A DNA stretch of 12,725 bases from JBEKVE01 sp049514335 (GTDB lineage Bacteria > Actinomycetota > Acidimicrobiia > Acidimicrobiales > UBA8190), in the NCBI GenBank assembly GCA_049514335.1, contig JBEKVE010000095.1, forward strand, positions 1 through 12,725, written 5' to 3'. Below, piece after piece: positions 1 to 6,361 of the stretch; position 1 is the first letter of the stretch, and each line of letters begins with the position of its first letter. The notes under the pieces are model-generated. The model saw only the letters and a list, made by a program, of their open reading frames with translations, had not been told where the DNA came from and searched no databases. The translations under genes and the position numbers were made by a program.

Positions 1-122
1 GCGTCCCGGTCCACGTGGCCGACCCCGGGTCGGAGGCAGACGCCGCCTTCGAGGCCCTGGCGGTGCGGGTCGAGGAGCTCGGCCCGGCCCGCATCTACCG
101 GCGGGAGCTCACCGTCCGCTGA
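1..122 (+). CDS. C-terminal end of a probable Mrp/ApbC-type P-loop ATPase (partial)
   Basis: Only the last 39 residues are present; the reading frame starts at base 3 and ends with TGA at 120-122. The visible peptide reads VPVHVADPGSEADAAF, then a helix-like ALAVRVEELGP, and ends in a basic tail, RIYRRELTVR. A 'P(V)xVADPxSExxxAFxALAxRV' ending is what I expect after the last strand of Mrp/ApbC/NBP35-family ATPases, which load or carry Fe-S clusters in the cytosol. The P-loop itself would lie upstream of the window, so the family call rests on the tail alone. Codon third positions are nearly all G or C, so it is coding. It could instead be another nucleotide-binding protein with a similar C-terminal helix. 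Confidence 0.5.
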   Translation, partial: VPVHVADPGSEADAAFEALAVRVEELGPARIYRRELTVR

Positions 123-216
123 CGCGGGGCAGTGGCGCATCAGGGAGGACTCAGCACCGCGAACGACCCGTGAACAGGACGCGAACGTTCGGTGTACGGA
201 TCGGCCCAGGACTGCC

Positions 217-222
217 TAGATT
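217..222 (+). promoter_or_regulatory. Candidate -10 element for a leaderless message
   Basis: TAGATT matches the TANNNT pattern of an actinobacterial -10 box and ends 6 bases before the ATG at 229, so transcription would begin at or next to the start codon. No Shine-Dalgarno sequence lies in the 12 bases before the ATG, which agrees with a leaderless mRNA. No convincing -35 hexamer is seen 16-18 bases upstream; an 8-base palindrome GAACGTTC sits at 183-190. The call is inference from spacing. Confidence 0.35.
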
Positions 223-228
223 CCCCGG

Positions 229-654
229 ATGCCCCAAGACCCCCCGCCGGGAGGTACCCGCCCGGATTGGGCGACGTCGGCGGGGTGGGCCCTGGGGCCG
301 GTGGAGGTGGCGGCACGGCGCCTGCAGACGGCCTTCCACGGGGGCGGGGTTCTCGTCGCCGCCGATCACGGCGACGATCCGGCCCGAGACGACGCTGCCG
401 ACCCGGCCACCGACCTGATCGCAGCGTGCGGCGCCCTGATCGTGTGGCACGAAGGGGCCCCTGCACCGAGGGGCTACACCCGGGCCGAGGCCGAGCTGCG
501 CTCCGCCGGGGCGGTGTTCCGCAACGCCGCCTTCGCCTTTCGGGGTCTCGTCGAGGCAGAGCCCGACCAACGCGCCGCGCGTGCCGATGCCTGCGAGGCG
601 ATGCTCACCCAGGGACAGCATCACGTGGACGCGTTTCACCGCCTCACCAGGTGA
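229..654 (+). CDS. Hypothetical protein, 141 aa
   Basis: I do not recognise this protein. The frame has strong G/C third-position bias throughout, so it is very likely real. An in-frame TAG at 217-219 lies four codons upstream, which leaves ATG 229 as the natural start. The product is soluble-looking, with no signal peptide or membrane span. The first 20 residues are rich in Pro, Gly and Trp. The middle contains a hydrophobic strand-like stretch (about residues 64-73, LIAACGALIVW), and the C-terminal half is Ala-rich and helical, ending in QHHVDAFHRLTR. It stands alone between the Mrp-like gene and a convergent minus-strand gene, so context gives no role. The short distance from a TAGATT box suggests leaderless translation. 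Confidence 0.6.
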   Translation: MPQDPPPGGTRPDWATSAGWALGPVEVAARRLQTAFHGGGVLVAADHGDDPARDDAADPATDLIAACGALIVWHEGAPAPRGYTRAEAELRSAGAVFRNAAFAFRGLVEAEPDQRAARADACEAMLTQGQHHVDAFHRLTR

Positions 655-728
655 CGGCATCAGCGTGCGGGCGCCGGCGGTCGGGGTGAAGGCGCAGCGG
701 TGGTCTCCAGGGGCGCGTGCCGCGGTGG

Positions 729-743
729 TCAGGGGGTGGTGAG
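729..743. repeat. Direct repeat copy 1, at the 110-aa gene stop codon
   Basis: TCAGGGGGTGGT at 729-740 is repeated exactly at 1291-1302; 14 of 15 bases match when each copy is extended by three. In both copies the first three bases are the complement of a TGA stop codon. The pair brackets a lower-GC 562-bp segment. Confidence 0.7.
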
Positions 744-1061
744 TTCGGGAGAGCGCTCCAGTAGTCGCCGTACGTTGCGACAGATACCAAAGCGATCGAC
801 CAAGCGGACGAGGCCGAAATAGCCTGCTCCGGGGTTCACCTCGATTTCGGTGGTCTCCGAACTCGGGACGATCCGAATGTTCGCCCGCTCGAACCAACGC
901 CCTTTGACCAGGATTGCGTTTGCGTCTTGGGAGACCTGCTTTGTGAAACCAGTGGACATCGCTGCGGGCACCAGTTCGTAGTGCGCATCGAGTTTGCTGC
1001 GGAGGACAGCACCAACCTCCTCCGCGCTGACGTTTCCTCGGGGAACCGTGAAGCTTGGCAT
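729..1061 (-). CDS. Small conserved-type hypothetical protein, 110 aa
   Basis: The product begins MPSFTVPRGNVSAEEVGAVL. The ATG at 1061 is preceded by a GAGGAG ribosome binding site nine bases away, so it is preferred over the longer open frame that runs to 1262. The N-terminal half (about residues 10-40) looks alpha-helical. A middle part alternates as beta strands (AILVKGRWFERANIRIVP, then TEIEVNPGAGYFGLVRLVD), and a C-terminal helix follows (about 88-104). There is no signal peptide or membrane span. It resembles small actinobacterial proteins of unknown function that start MPxFTVPRGNV; that resemblance is from memory. GC over 781-960 is about 57% by hand count, well below its neighbours, so it may have arrived by transfer. 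It ends ELTTP, and the dGTPase upstream on the same strand ends RLTTP with the same bases. Confidence 0.72.
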   Translation of the reverse strand: MPSFTVPRGNVSAEEVGAVLRSKLDAHYELVPAAMSTGFTKQVSQDANAILVKGRWFERANIRIVPSSETTEIEVNPGAGYFGLVRLVDRFGICRNVRRLLERSPELTTP

Positions 1062-1290
1062 CGAATGATTCTCCTCAATTCGCCGTGTCAACAACGGTCC
1101 CCGGCGGCCCACACAGGTGCACGCACACCACGGTTCGGTCGGTGACCCCCACGGGCTGCCCCAGTCGGGCCGTTCCCGGCGCGAATTCGCGAACACTGGT
1201 GCCACACGTAGGTTCTCTCGGAGACGGCGACCTGATCGGGGACGGTTTGCCCCCGAAACCATTCACCTGTACGTCACCCATGTGCCGAAC
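1062..1290. other. Intergenic, lower-GC gap upstream of the 110-aa gene
   Basis: This 229-base stretch lies between the 110-aa gene and the 3' end of the dGTPase. It shows no convincing coding frame. On the minus strand a perfect TTGACA sits at 1086-1091, but the matching -10 position would fall inside the ribosome binding site, so I do not call it a promoter. No clear terminator is seen downstream of the dGTPase. Confidence 0.5.
1071..1076 (-). promoter_or_regulatory. Ribosome binding site GAGGAG that fixes the 110-aa gene start
   Basis: On the minus strand GAGGAG lies nine bases before ATG 1061. This supports the shorter 110-aa product over an N-terminally extended frame whose extra residues (Arg-, Cys- and Pro-rich) look non-coding. 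Confidence 0.7.
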
Positions 1291-1305
1291 TCAGGGGGTG
1301 GTCAG
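1291..1305. repeat. Direct repeat copy 2, at the dGTPase stop codon
   Basis: TCAGGGGGTGGT at 1291-1302 is the second copy of the repeat at 729-740. It encodes the end of the dGTPase, LTTP-stop, on the minus strand. The two copies are separated by 550 bases of lower-GC DNA. Confidence 0.7.
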
Positions 1306-2448
1306 CCGGTGCACGCCGCGGGGGAGGCGGGCGGGGTCCCACCCGAGGTCGGACACCGCCACGCCCATGGCGAAGCGATCCGTCATGCCGGCCACGTAGG
1401 CCACGGCCGCCACCACCGCCTCGTCGCTGCCTCCGGCGAGGGCCCGTCCCCCCTCGGCGGCGGGGATGCGGTTGGGGTGGTCGGCGAAGTGCGACACCAG
1501 CGCCCGCAGCACCTCCACCACCGCCGCCCCCTGGGCCACCGACGCCGGCCGCAGGTACACGTGGTCGTAGTTGCCGCGCCGGAAGGCGGCGAGCGCCTCG
1601 GCCAGATCGCCGTCCATGCCCACCCGACCCGTGCGGAGCATGGTGTGGACCATGCCCTCGATGAAGGTGCCGAGCTGGCTCGAGCGGCTGGGCCCGCACC
1701 GGGCCAGCACGACGTCGGGAAGCAGCCCCGGCGTCACGATCCCGGCCGACACCGCATCCTCCCAGTCGTGGCACACATAGGCGATGCGGTCGGCCCAGCT
1801 CACCACCTCGCCCTCGGGCGTGTGCGGTGCAGGGCGCGACCAGGAGTGGTTGCGGATGCCGTCGAGCGTCTCCTCGCACAGGTTGAGGTCGGCGAGCGAG
1901 ACGTCCGCGCCCCACACGGCATGGTCGAACCCGTCGGGGAGGAAGATCCCGAGCGCGTCCTCGCTCATGTGGCCGCCCGGTCCGTGCCCACAGTCGTGCC
2001 CGAGGGCGATGGCCTCGGTGAGCGCCACGTTGAGGCGGCACGCCCGGGCGATCCCGGTCGCCACCTGGGCGACCTCGAGGGCGTGGGTGAGCCGCGTGCG
2101 CTGGTGGTCGGCGGGGAACACGAACACCTGGGTCTTGCCGGCCAGTCGCCGGAATGCCGACGAGTGCAGGATTCGGTCGCGGTCGCGCTCGAAGCAGGTG
2201 CGCAGGGTGTCGGGCTCCTCGGCCACGGTCCTGTGCCCTGCGCCCCGGGCCCGGGTGGCACCCGGCGCCAGGGCGTCCTCCTCGGTCTCCTCGCGCTGCT
2301 CGCGCCCGTGGGGTGCCGGCGGTGTGGCCGTGCCGAGGGTGGCACGGGAGTCGGCGTGCGCCGTGCGCACCTCCTGGTCCCCGTGACCCGCCATGGTGGA
2401 AGCCCATCGGCGGCCCCGTTCGGTCTGCGTGACCGTGGTGGGCTCCAT
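1291..2448 (-). CDS. dGTPase-like HD-domain deoxynucleotide triphosphohydrolase
   Basis: Members of this family hydrolyse dNTPs, classically dGTP, to the deoxynucleoside and inorganic triphosphate in the cytosol, controlling dNTP pools. With a start at ATG 2448 the product is 385 aa. The family entry motif RDRDRILHSSAFRRL lies at residues 88-102, followed by KTQVF (105-109). The HD metal site is complete: H122 (RLTHALEVAQVA), H151-D152 (LGHDCGHGPGGH) and D220 (SWADRIAYVCHD), with the supporting IRNHSW at 198-203. The first 80 residues are Ala/Thr/Glu-rich and look disordered, so the true start may be lower; ATG 2394 is an alternative. No good ribosome binding site precedes either. Before ATG 2448 a CACACT (minus strand, 2456-2461) could be a -10 box for a leaderless message. 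The gene is divergent from the DUF3107 operon. Substrate preference cannot be read from sequence. Confidence 0.88.
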   Translation of the reverse strand: MEPTTVTQTERGRRWASTMAGHGDQEVRTAHADSRATLGTATPPAPHGREQREETEEDALAPGATRARGAGHRTVAEEPDTLRTCFERDRDRILHSSAFRRLAGKTQVFVFPADHQRTRLTHALEVAQVATGIARACRLNVALTEAIALGHDCGHGPGGHMSEDALGIFLPDGFDHAVWGADVSLADLNLCEETLDGIRNHSWSRPAPHTPEGEVVSWADRIAYVCHDWEDAVSAGIVTPGLLPDVVLARCGPSRSSQLGTFIEGMVHTMLRTGRVGMDGDLAEALAAFRRGNYDHVYLRPASVAQGAAVVEVLRALVSHFADHPNRIPAAEGGRALAGGSDEAVVAAVAYVAGMTDRFAMGVAVSDLGWDPARLPRGVHRLTTP

Positions 2449-2532
2449 GGGCCTTAGTGTGGCCCACGGCTGTAGGGTCGGTGGCCCCGGGCCCGCCGAC
2501 GGCCTGTGTCCCAGGCCAGGGCACGGGTCACC

Positions 2533-2594
2533 GGTCGGGAACAGGTCGGGGAACACGATCGGCGAAACTCGATCGGCAACACGGTCGGGAAGAC
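2533..2594. repeat. Degenerate repeats (GGTCGG-type) in the divergent promoter region
   Basis: Five copies of G(G/A)TCGG followed by a short A-rich AAC/AAG tail begin at 2533, 2544, 2557, 2571 and 2583, spaced 11, 13, 14 and 12 bases. Examples are GGTCGGGAACA and GATCGGCAACAC. They lie between the dGTPase start (2448, minus) and the DUF3107 start (2641, plus). Just downstream, at 2601-2614, GACCCGGACGGGTC is a perfect dyad around a two-base centre. An array of this kind could bind a regulator of one or both operons; that is inference. Confidence 0.5.
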
Positions 2595-2624
2595 TTCGGA
2601 GACCCGGACGGGTCCCGGTTCGAC

Positions 2625-2631
2625 GGAGGAG
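2625..2631 (+). promoter_or_regulatory. Ribosome binding site GGAGGAG that fixes the DUF3107 start
   Basis: GGAGGAG lies nine bases before GTG 2641. This selects a GTG start giving the canonical DUF3107 N-terminus (VDVRIGIV) over an upstream in-frame ATG at 2506, which would add 45 unconserved residues encoded by the repeat region. Confidence 0.75.
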
Positions 2632-2640
2632 CGACATCAC

Positions 2641-2877
2641 GTGGACGTACGCATCGGGATCGTGCAGAGCGCCAAGGAGCTCGAGATCGAGCTGGGCGAC
2701 GACGCCGACCGCGACGCGGTCATCGCCGACATCGAGTCGTCGCTGGGCCGCGACGAGGGCGTGCTGTGGCTGACCGACCGCAAGGGCCGGCGCGTGGCGG
2801 TCCCCGTCGCCAAGGTGGCCTACGTGGAAGTCGGGGCGCCCACCAACGAGCGCCGGGTCGGCTTCGGCGCCCCCTAG
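2641..2877 (+). CDS. DUF3107 family protein, 78 aa
   Basis: This is a short cytosolic protein of a family largely confined to Actinobacteria, whose function is not established. The product starts VDVRIGIVQSAKELEIEL, has an acidic helix (about residues 20-38, DDADRDAVIADIESSLG), and then the diagnostic ending LWLTDRKGRRVAVP (42-55), AYVEVG (60-65) and RRVGFG (71-76). Length and motifs match the family from end to end. It is the first gene of a plus-strand run; the first ArsA-like ATPase starts 25 bases after its stop, so co-transcription is likely. A repeat array and dyad in its 5' region may control it. Confidence 0.88.
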   Translation: MDVRIGIVQSAKELEIELGDDADRDAVIADIESSLGRDEGVLWLTDRKGRRVAVPVAKVAYVEVGAPTNERRVGFGAP

Positions 2878-2902
2878 GGCCGACCCCGAGGCGCCCCTTC
2901 CG

Positions 2903-3871
2903 GTGAGCACCGCCCCCCGACAGAGCAAGAGCCTTCTGGACCGCCGGCTCCTCTTCGTCACCGGCAAGGGGGGCGTCGGCAAGACCACGGTGGCTTCGGC
3001 CATGGCCCTCCACGCGGCGGAATCGGGGCGGCGGACCCTGTTGTGCGAGGTCGACGCCAAGGGCGACGTGGCCTCCTACTTCGAGACCGGGCCCACGAGC
3101 TTCACCCCGCGCGAAGTGCTCCCCTCCCTGTCGGTGATGTCGATGGACACCGAGGCGTCATTGCGCGAGTACCTGCGGCTCAACCTCCGCATTCCCGTGG
3201 TGGGCCGGATCGGGCCGCTCGCCAAGGCCTTCGACTTCGTGGCCACCGCCGCGCCGGGCGTGCGCGAGATCCTCACGGTGGGCAAGTTCTGCTGGGAGGT
3301 GCGCGAGCGCCACTACGACCTCGTGGTGGTGGACGCCTCGGCCAGCGGCCACATCGTGGGACAGCTCTCGGCGCCGCAGGCCATCAACGATCTGGTGAAG
3401 GTGGGCCTCATCCGTTCGCAGACCGACTGGCTGGTCGAGATCCTGTCCGACCCCGCCACCACCGGCCTGGTCATCGTCACCACCCCCGAGGAGATGCCGG
3501 TCAACGAGACCATCGAGCTCGCCGGACGTGTCTCGAGCGAGACGTCGGTCGACCTGGCCACCGTGATCGTGAACCGCGTCCTGCCCGAGCTGTTCGGGCG
3601 CAGTGAGGAGAAGGTGTTCAACGAGCTGTGCCGTCCCGGGCCGTCGGCCGAGCTGCGGCGCCTGGTGGAGCACGACCCCACGCCCGTGCTCGACGCGGCG
3701 CGTCTCGCCGTCACCTTGCGCCGCACGCGCGCCGCGCACCTGGAGCGGCTGCGGGCCGGCATCGACCCCGCCGTGCCTCTGCTCTACCTGCCGTTCCTCT
3801 TCACCCGCCTGCACGGGTTGCGCACCATCCGCCAGGTGGCGCACTCGCTGGGCGAGGAGCTCGGGTCCTGA
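2903..3871 (+). CDS. ArsA/Get3-like ATPase, first of a pair (signature lysine intact)
   Basis: This is a cytosolic SIMIBI-class P-loop ATPase of 322 aa. The deviant Walker A GKGGVGKT is at residues 21-28 with both the signature and the catalytic lysine. Switch I is CEVDAKGD (48-55), where Get3/ArsA usually has DP. Switch II/Walker B is VVVDASASGH (141-150), where Get3 has DTAPTGH. The ending LYLPFLFTRLHGLRTIRQVA resembles the terminal strand and helix of the fold. There are no arsenite-binding cysteines of the classical ArsA pattern and no second ATPase half. GTG 2903 is used because it precedes the P-loop by 20 residues; its ribosome binding site is weak. The next gene overlaps its stop by one base. 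Paired actinobacterial homologues (Rv3679-Rv3680 in M. tuberculosis) act together; their client or transported substrate is not settled. Confidence 0.85.
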   Translation: MSTAPRQSKSLLDRRLLFVTGKGGVGKTTVASAMALHAAESGRRTLLCEVDAKGDVASYFETGPTSFTPREVLPSLSVMSMDTEASLREYLRLNLRIPVVGRIGPLAKAFDFVATAAPGVREILTVGKFCWEVRERHYDLVVVDASASGHIVGQLSAPQAINDLVKVGLIRSQTDWLVEILSDPATTGLVIVTTPEEMPVNETIELAGRVSSETSVDLATVIVNRVLPELFGRSEEKVFNELCRPGPSAELRRLVEHDPTPVLDAARLAVTLRRTRAAHLERLRAGIDPAVPLLYLPFLFTRLHGLRTIRQVAHSLGEELGS

Positions 3872-5061
3872 TGCCGCCCCGCCGGCGCCGCCAGCCCGAG
3901 TCGCGCCGTGTCTCGCTCGACGGCCTGCTCGCCTCCAAGGAGATCGTGGTGGCGTGCGGACCGGGGGGGGTGGGGAAGACCACCACGGCGGCAGCTGCTG
4001 CGGCCATGGCGGCGGCACGGCTCGGAGGCAAGGTGCTCGTCCTCACCGTCGACCCCGCCCGGCGCCTGGCCGACGCCCTCGGCCTGGAGGGAATCGGCAA
4101 CGCCGAGCGGCGCGTGCCCGAGGAGGCCTTCGCCGCTGCCGGGGTGAAGCCCAGAGGCGAGCTGTGGGCGGCCATGCTCGACGCCAAGGAGTCATGGGAC
4201 GACCTCGTCCGCCTGCACGCGCCCGACGCCCGCACCCGCGAGGAGATCCTGTCGAACCCGCTGTACCGCAACATCTCGGGCCGCTTCGTCCAGAGCCACG
4301 ACTACATCGCCATGGAACGGCTGTTCGAGATCCACTCCGAGGGCACCTACGACCTGATCGTGGTGGACACCCCACCCACCCGCAACGCCCTCGACTTCCT
4401 CGACGCCCCCGACCGCATGGCGGAGTTCTTTTCGAGCCGGCTGCTGCGCTGGCTGATCGTCCCCTACCGCTCGAAGATCGTCAACGTCGCCACCAAGCCG
4501 TTCTACCAGGTGGCCGACCGGATCCTCGGCACGCAGTTCCTGGAGGACATCGCCCAGTTCTTCATCCTGTTCCAGTCGATGTACGGGGGTTTCGTGGAGC
4601 GGGCCCGCGCCGTGCGCCGACTCATGGCCGACCAGCGCACCTCGTTCATCGTGGTGAGCACGCTCGAGGCCGTTCCCCTGCGGGAGGCGGAGTTCTTCGC
4701 CCAGGCGCTCATGGACCGTCGCCTGCACCTCGGTGCCATCGTCCTCAACAAGGTGCTCCCCGCCTACCTGCGCGATCCCGACGGGGCCGTCGCCGCCGAG
4801 CTGCTTCGCGACCGGGCCGACGAGCTGGCCGTCGCCGTGGCGGACAAGGTGCGCAGTGGGGACGCCGCCCAGGTCCGCCGCGTGCTGGCCGAGGTGGGCC
4901 AGAGCTACCTGGACTACCGCGTCGTCGCCCAGCGCGAGGCGGAGCAGCAATCCGAGCTGGCGACGGTGCCCGAGGCCCTCGTGAGCGTGCCCTACTTCGA
5001 GACTGACGTCTTCGACATGGCCGGCCTCATGCGCCTGGGCGCCCAGCTCTGGAGCCGATAG
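3871..5061 (+). CDS. ArsA/Get3-like ATPase, second of a pair (signature lysine replaced)
   Basis: This 396-aa protein is the partner of the preceding ATPase. ATG 3871 overlaps the upstream stop (TGATG), and GAGGAG at 3854-3859 provides a ribosome binding site, so translation is probably coupled. The P-loop reads GPGGVGKT (30-37): the catalytic lysine is kept, but the signature lysine of the deviant Walker A is proline. Switch I is TVDPARRLADALG (59-71) and switch II is VVDTPPTRNALDFLDAP (164-180). A central helical part (about 195-240, FFSSRLLRWL, IAQFFILFQSMYGGF) is hydrophobic enough to form a client groove or membrane contact, but I see no clear transmembrane span. From memory, the mycobacterial partner Rv3680 also has a non-lysine residue here, so the change is probably a family trait. 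The stop codon lies in a 21-bp tandem duplication. Confidence 0.87.
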   Translation: MPPRRRRQPESRRVSLDGLLASKEIVVACGPGGVGKTTTAAAAAAMAAARLGGKVLVLTVDPARRLADALGLEGIGNAERRVPEEAFAAAGVKPRGELWAAMLDAKESWDDLVRLHAPDARTREEILSNPLYRNISGRFVQSHDYIAMERLFEIHSEGTYDLIVVDTPPTRNALDFLDAPDRMAEFFSSRLLRWLIVPYRSKIVNVATKPFYQVADRILGTQFLEDIAQFFILFQSMYGGFVERARAVRRLMADQRTSFIVVSTLEAVPLREAEFFAQALMDRRLHLGAIVLNKVLPAYLRDPDGAVAAELLRDRADELAVAVADKVRSGDAAQVRRVLAEVGQSYLDYRVVAQREAEQQSELATVPEALVSVPYFETDVFDMAGLMRLGAQLWSR

Positions 5062-5092
5062 GCACAGCTCGGGAGCCGATAGGCACAACTCG
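5045..5092. repeat. 21-bp tandem duplication spanning a stop codon
   Basis: The unit at 5045-5065 is repeated at 5066-5086 with one difference, and a broken third copy begins at 5087 (AACTCGG). The shared core is GGAGCCGATAGGCACA. Unit 1 carries the TAG stop of the second ATPase (5059-5061). Because the period is a multiple of three, unit 2 carries the same TAG in the same frame as a back-up stop. Confidence 0.85.
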
Positions 5093-5111
5093 GCGCGCCT
5101 GGGGCGTCCGG

Positions 5112-5129
5112 CCGGAGGGCTCCTACCGG
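5112..5129. terminator. Possible hairpin between convergent genes
   Basis: CCGGAGG (5112-5118) can pair with CCT plus CCGG (5122-5124 and 5126-5129) around a three-base loop, with one bulged A. It overlaps the minus-strand stop codon at 5123-5125 and lies 51 bases after the plus-strand stop. There is no T tract, so any terminator role is speculative. Confidence 0.3.
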
Positions 5130-6361
5130 GAGTGGCGCCCGCCCCCTTCGGCGTGCTGCTTGGCGATGTACATGGCGGCGTCGGCCCGCCCGAGGAGGTT
5201 GGTGGCGGTGTCGCCCGGGCCGGGATAGGCGAGCCCGACGCTGGCGCACAGGTGGAAGACGCCCTCGGGCAGCTCGACCGGCTCCTCGATCCCCTCGGCC
5301 AGACGCGCCGCCAGGGCCTGGAGCTCCTCGGGATCGCTGATCTGTGCCAGCACGACGAACTCGTCGCCGCCGTAGCGCGCCACCACGTCACCTTTGCGCA
5401 CCGACGCCTGGAGCCGCTGTGCCAGCCGGCGCAGGATCTCGTCACCGGTGTCGCGCCCGAACTCCTCGTTGACGGGCCGGAAGCCGTCGAGGTCCAGGAA
5501 CACCACGGCCGTGGTGGGATTGTCGAGCCGGTGCTCGAGGTGCGCCCGCAGCGTGGCCCGGTTGGGGAGCCCGGTCAGGGGGTCGAAGGCCGTGAACTCC
5601 TCGAGGGCGTCGCGCGTGGCGCGCAGCTGCGTGATGTCGTGCCCCGACACCACGAGGCCGTTCACGGTGGGGTCGTCCAAGAGGTTGACGATGCTCAGTT
5701 CGAACGGGACGCTGTCCGCACCGCCGCGTCGCACCAGCTCGACCTCGACGACCGTGGGCGCCGTGCTGAACGAGGGTGTGTCCACGGCGCGTGCCAGCGT
5801 GGCGGCCATGGCGCTGCGGTCGTTGGCGCGCACGAACTCCACCAGAGGCCGGCCCTCCACCAGCTCCTGGTCATGGCCGAGCAGGCGTGTGAAGGCGGCG
5901 GACACCGACTCCACCCGCCCCGCCGCGTCGAGAAGCATGATCACGCTGGCGGCGTTGTGCACGAGGGACCGGAACTTCCCGACCTCGTCGGTGGCGATCT
6001 CCCAGCGCCGTCGCTCGGTGAGGTCGCGTATCGACAGCACGAGGCCGTTGACCGACGGGCGGTCGAGCAGGTTGGCGCCGATGATCTCCACCAGCCGCCA
6101 GCCGTCGGCGGCCCGGACGCGCACCTCGATCGGGGTGCCCACGTCCTTGCCCTGCACGCTCGTGAGCGACAGGGCCGCGAACTCCTTGTCGTCGGGGTGG
6201 GCGAAGGCGAGGACGTCGGTGCCGACCAGGCGAGCGCTCTCCAGGCCGAAGAGCCGCTCGGCGGCATCGTTGGCCCAGATGAGCCGGGCCGTGGCGTCGA
6301 TGACGACCACGGCGTCGGGCAGCCACACGGCGACGTCGGTCAGACCCCGCGGTTCGATCAC
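5123..6361 (-). CDS. PAS-PAS-GGDEF diguanylate cyclase
   Basis: The 412-aa product probably makes cyclic di-GMP from two GTP under control of two sensory PAS domains, in the cytosol. PAS1 spans about residues 8-115 (AVWLPDAVVVIDA, LIWANDAAERLFG) and PAS2 about 126-247 (IMLLDAAGRVESVSAAF). Both end in a closely similar NLLDxPxVNGLVxS segment and D(L/I)T linker, suggesting internal duplication. The GGDEF domain runs from about 255 (EFTAFDPLTGLPNR) to 405, with FLDLDGF (288-294) and an intact RYGGDEFV active loop (GGDEF 331-335). The product-inhibition RxxD site is present as RKGD (322-325). There are no membrane spans and no EAL domain. GTG 6361 is chosen because PAS1 begins at once; GTG 6556, in frame, would add a Pro/Ala-rich extension. 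The ribosome binding site is weak (GGAAA). It is convergent to the ATPase operon. Confidence 0.88.
   Translation of the reverse strand: MIEPRGLTDVAVWLPDAVVVIDATARLIWANDAAERLFGLESARLVGTDVLAFAHPDDKEFAALSLTSVQGKDVGTPIEVRVRAADGWRLVEIIGANLLDRPSVNGLVLSIRDLTERRRWEIATDEVGKFRSLVHNAASVIMLLDAAGRVESVSAAFTRLLGHDQELVEGRPLVEFVRANDRSAMAATLARAVDTPSFSTAPTVVEVELVRRGGADSVPFELSIVNLLDDPTVNGLVVSGHDITQLRATRDALEEFTAFDPLTGLPNRATLRAHLEHRLDNPTTAVVFLDLDGFRPVNEEFGRDTGDEILRRLAQRLQASVRKGDVVARYGGDEFVVLAQISDPEELQALAARLAEGIEEPVELPEGVFHLCASVGLAYPGPGDTATNLLGRADAAMYIAKQHAEGGGRHSR

Noticed and set aside
119..143. Imperfect hairpin (CTGA/TCAG plus GCG/CGC) at the end of the Mrp-like gene
   Set aside because: It has only seven paired bases with a mismatch and a nine-base loop, and no T tract; too weak to call a terminator.
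183..190. GAACGTTC palindrome as a LexA (SOS) box
   Set aside because: Actinobacterial LexA sites have four bases between GAAC and GTTC; here there is none.
1086..1091. Perfect TTGACA on the minus strand upstream of the 110-aa gene
   Set aside because: A -10 box at 16-18 bases would coincide with or follow the GAGGAG ribosome binding site, and no TANNNT is present there.
1117..2457. Long plus-strand open frame opposite the dGTPase
   Set aside because: It is antisense to an HD-domain gene with complete motifs; its translation is His/Arg/Gly-rich low complexity, typical of the opposite strand of a GC-rich gene.
2449..3060. Upstream extension of the dGTPase frame across the divergent region and the opposite ATPase gene
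   Set aside because: The extension is antisense to the DUF3107 and ATPase genes and contains the usual complement-of-P-loop pattern (VVLPTPPLPV); it has no dGTPase similarity.
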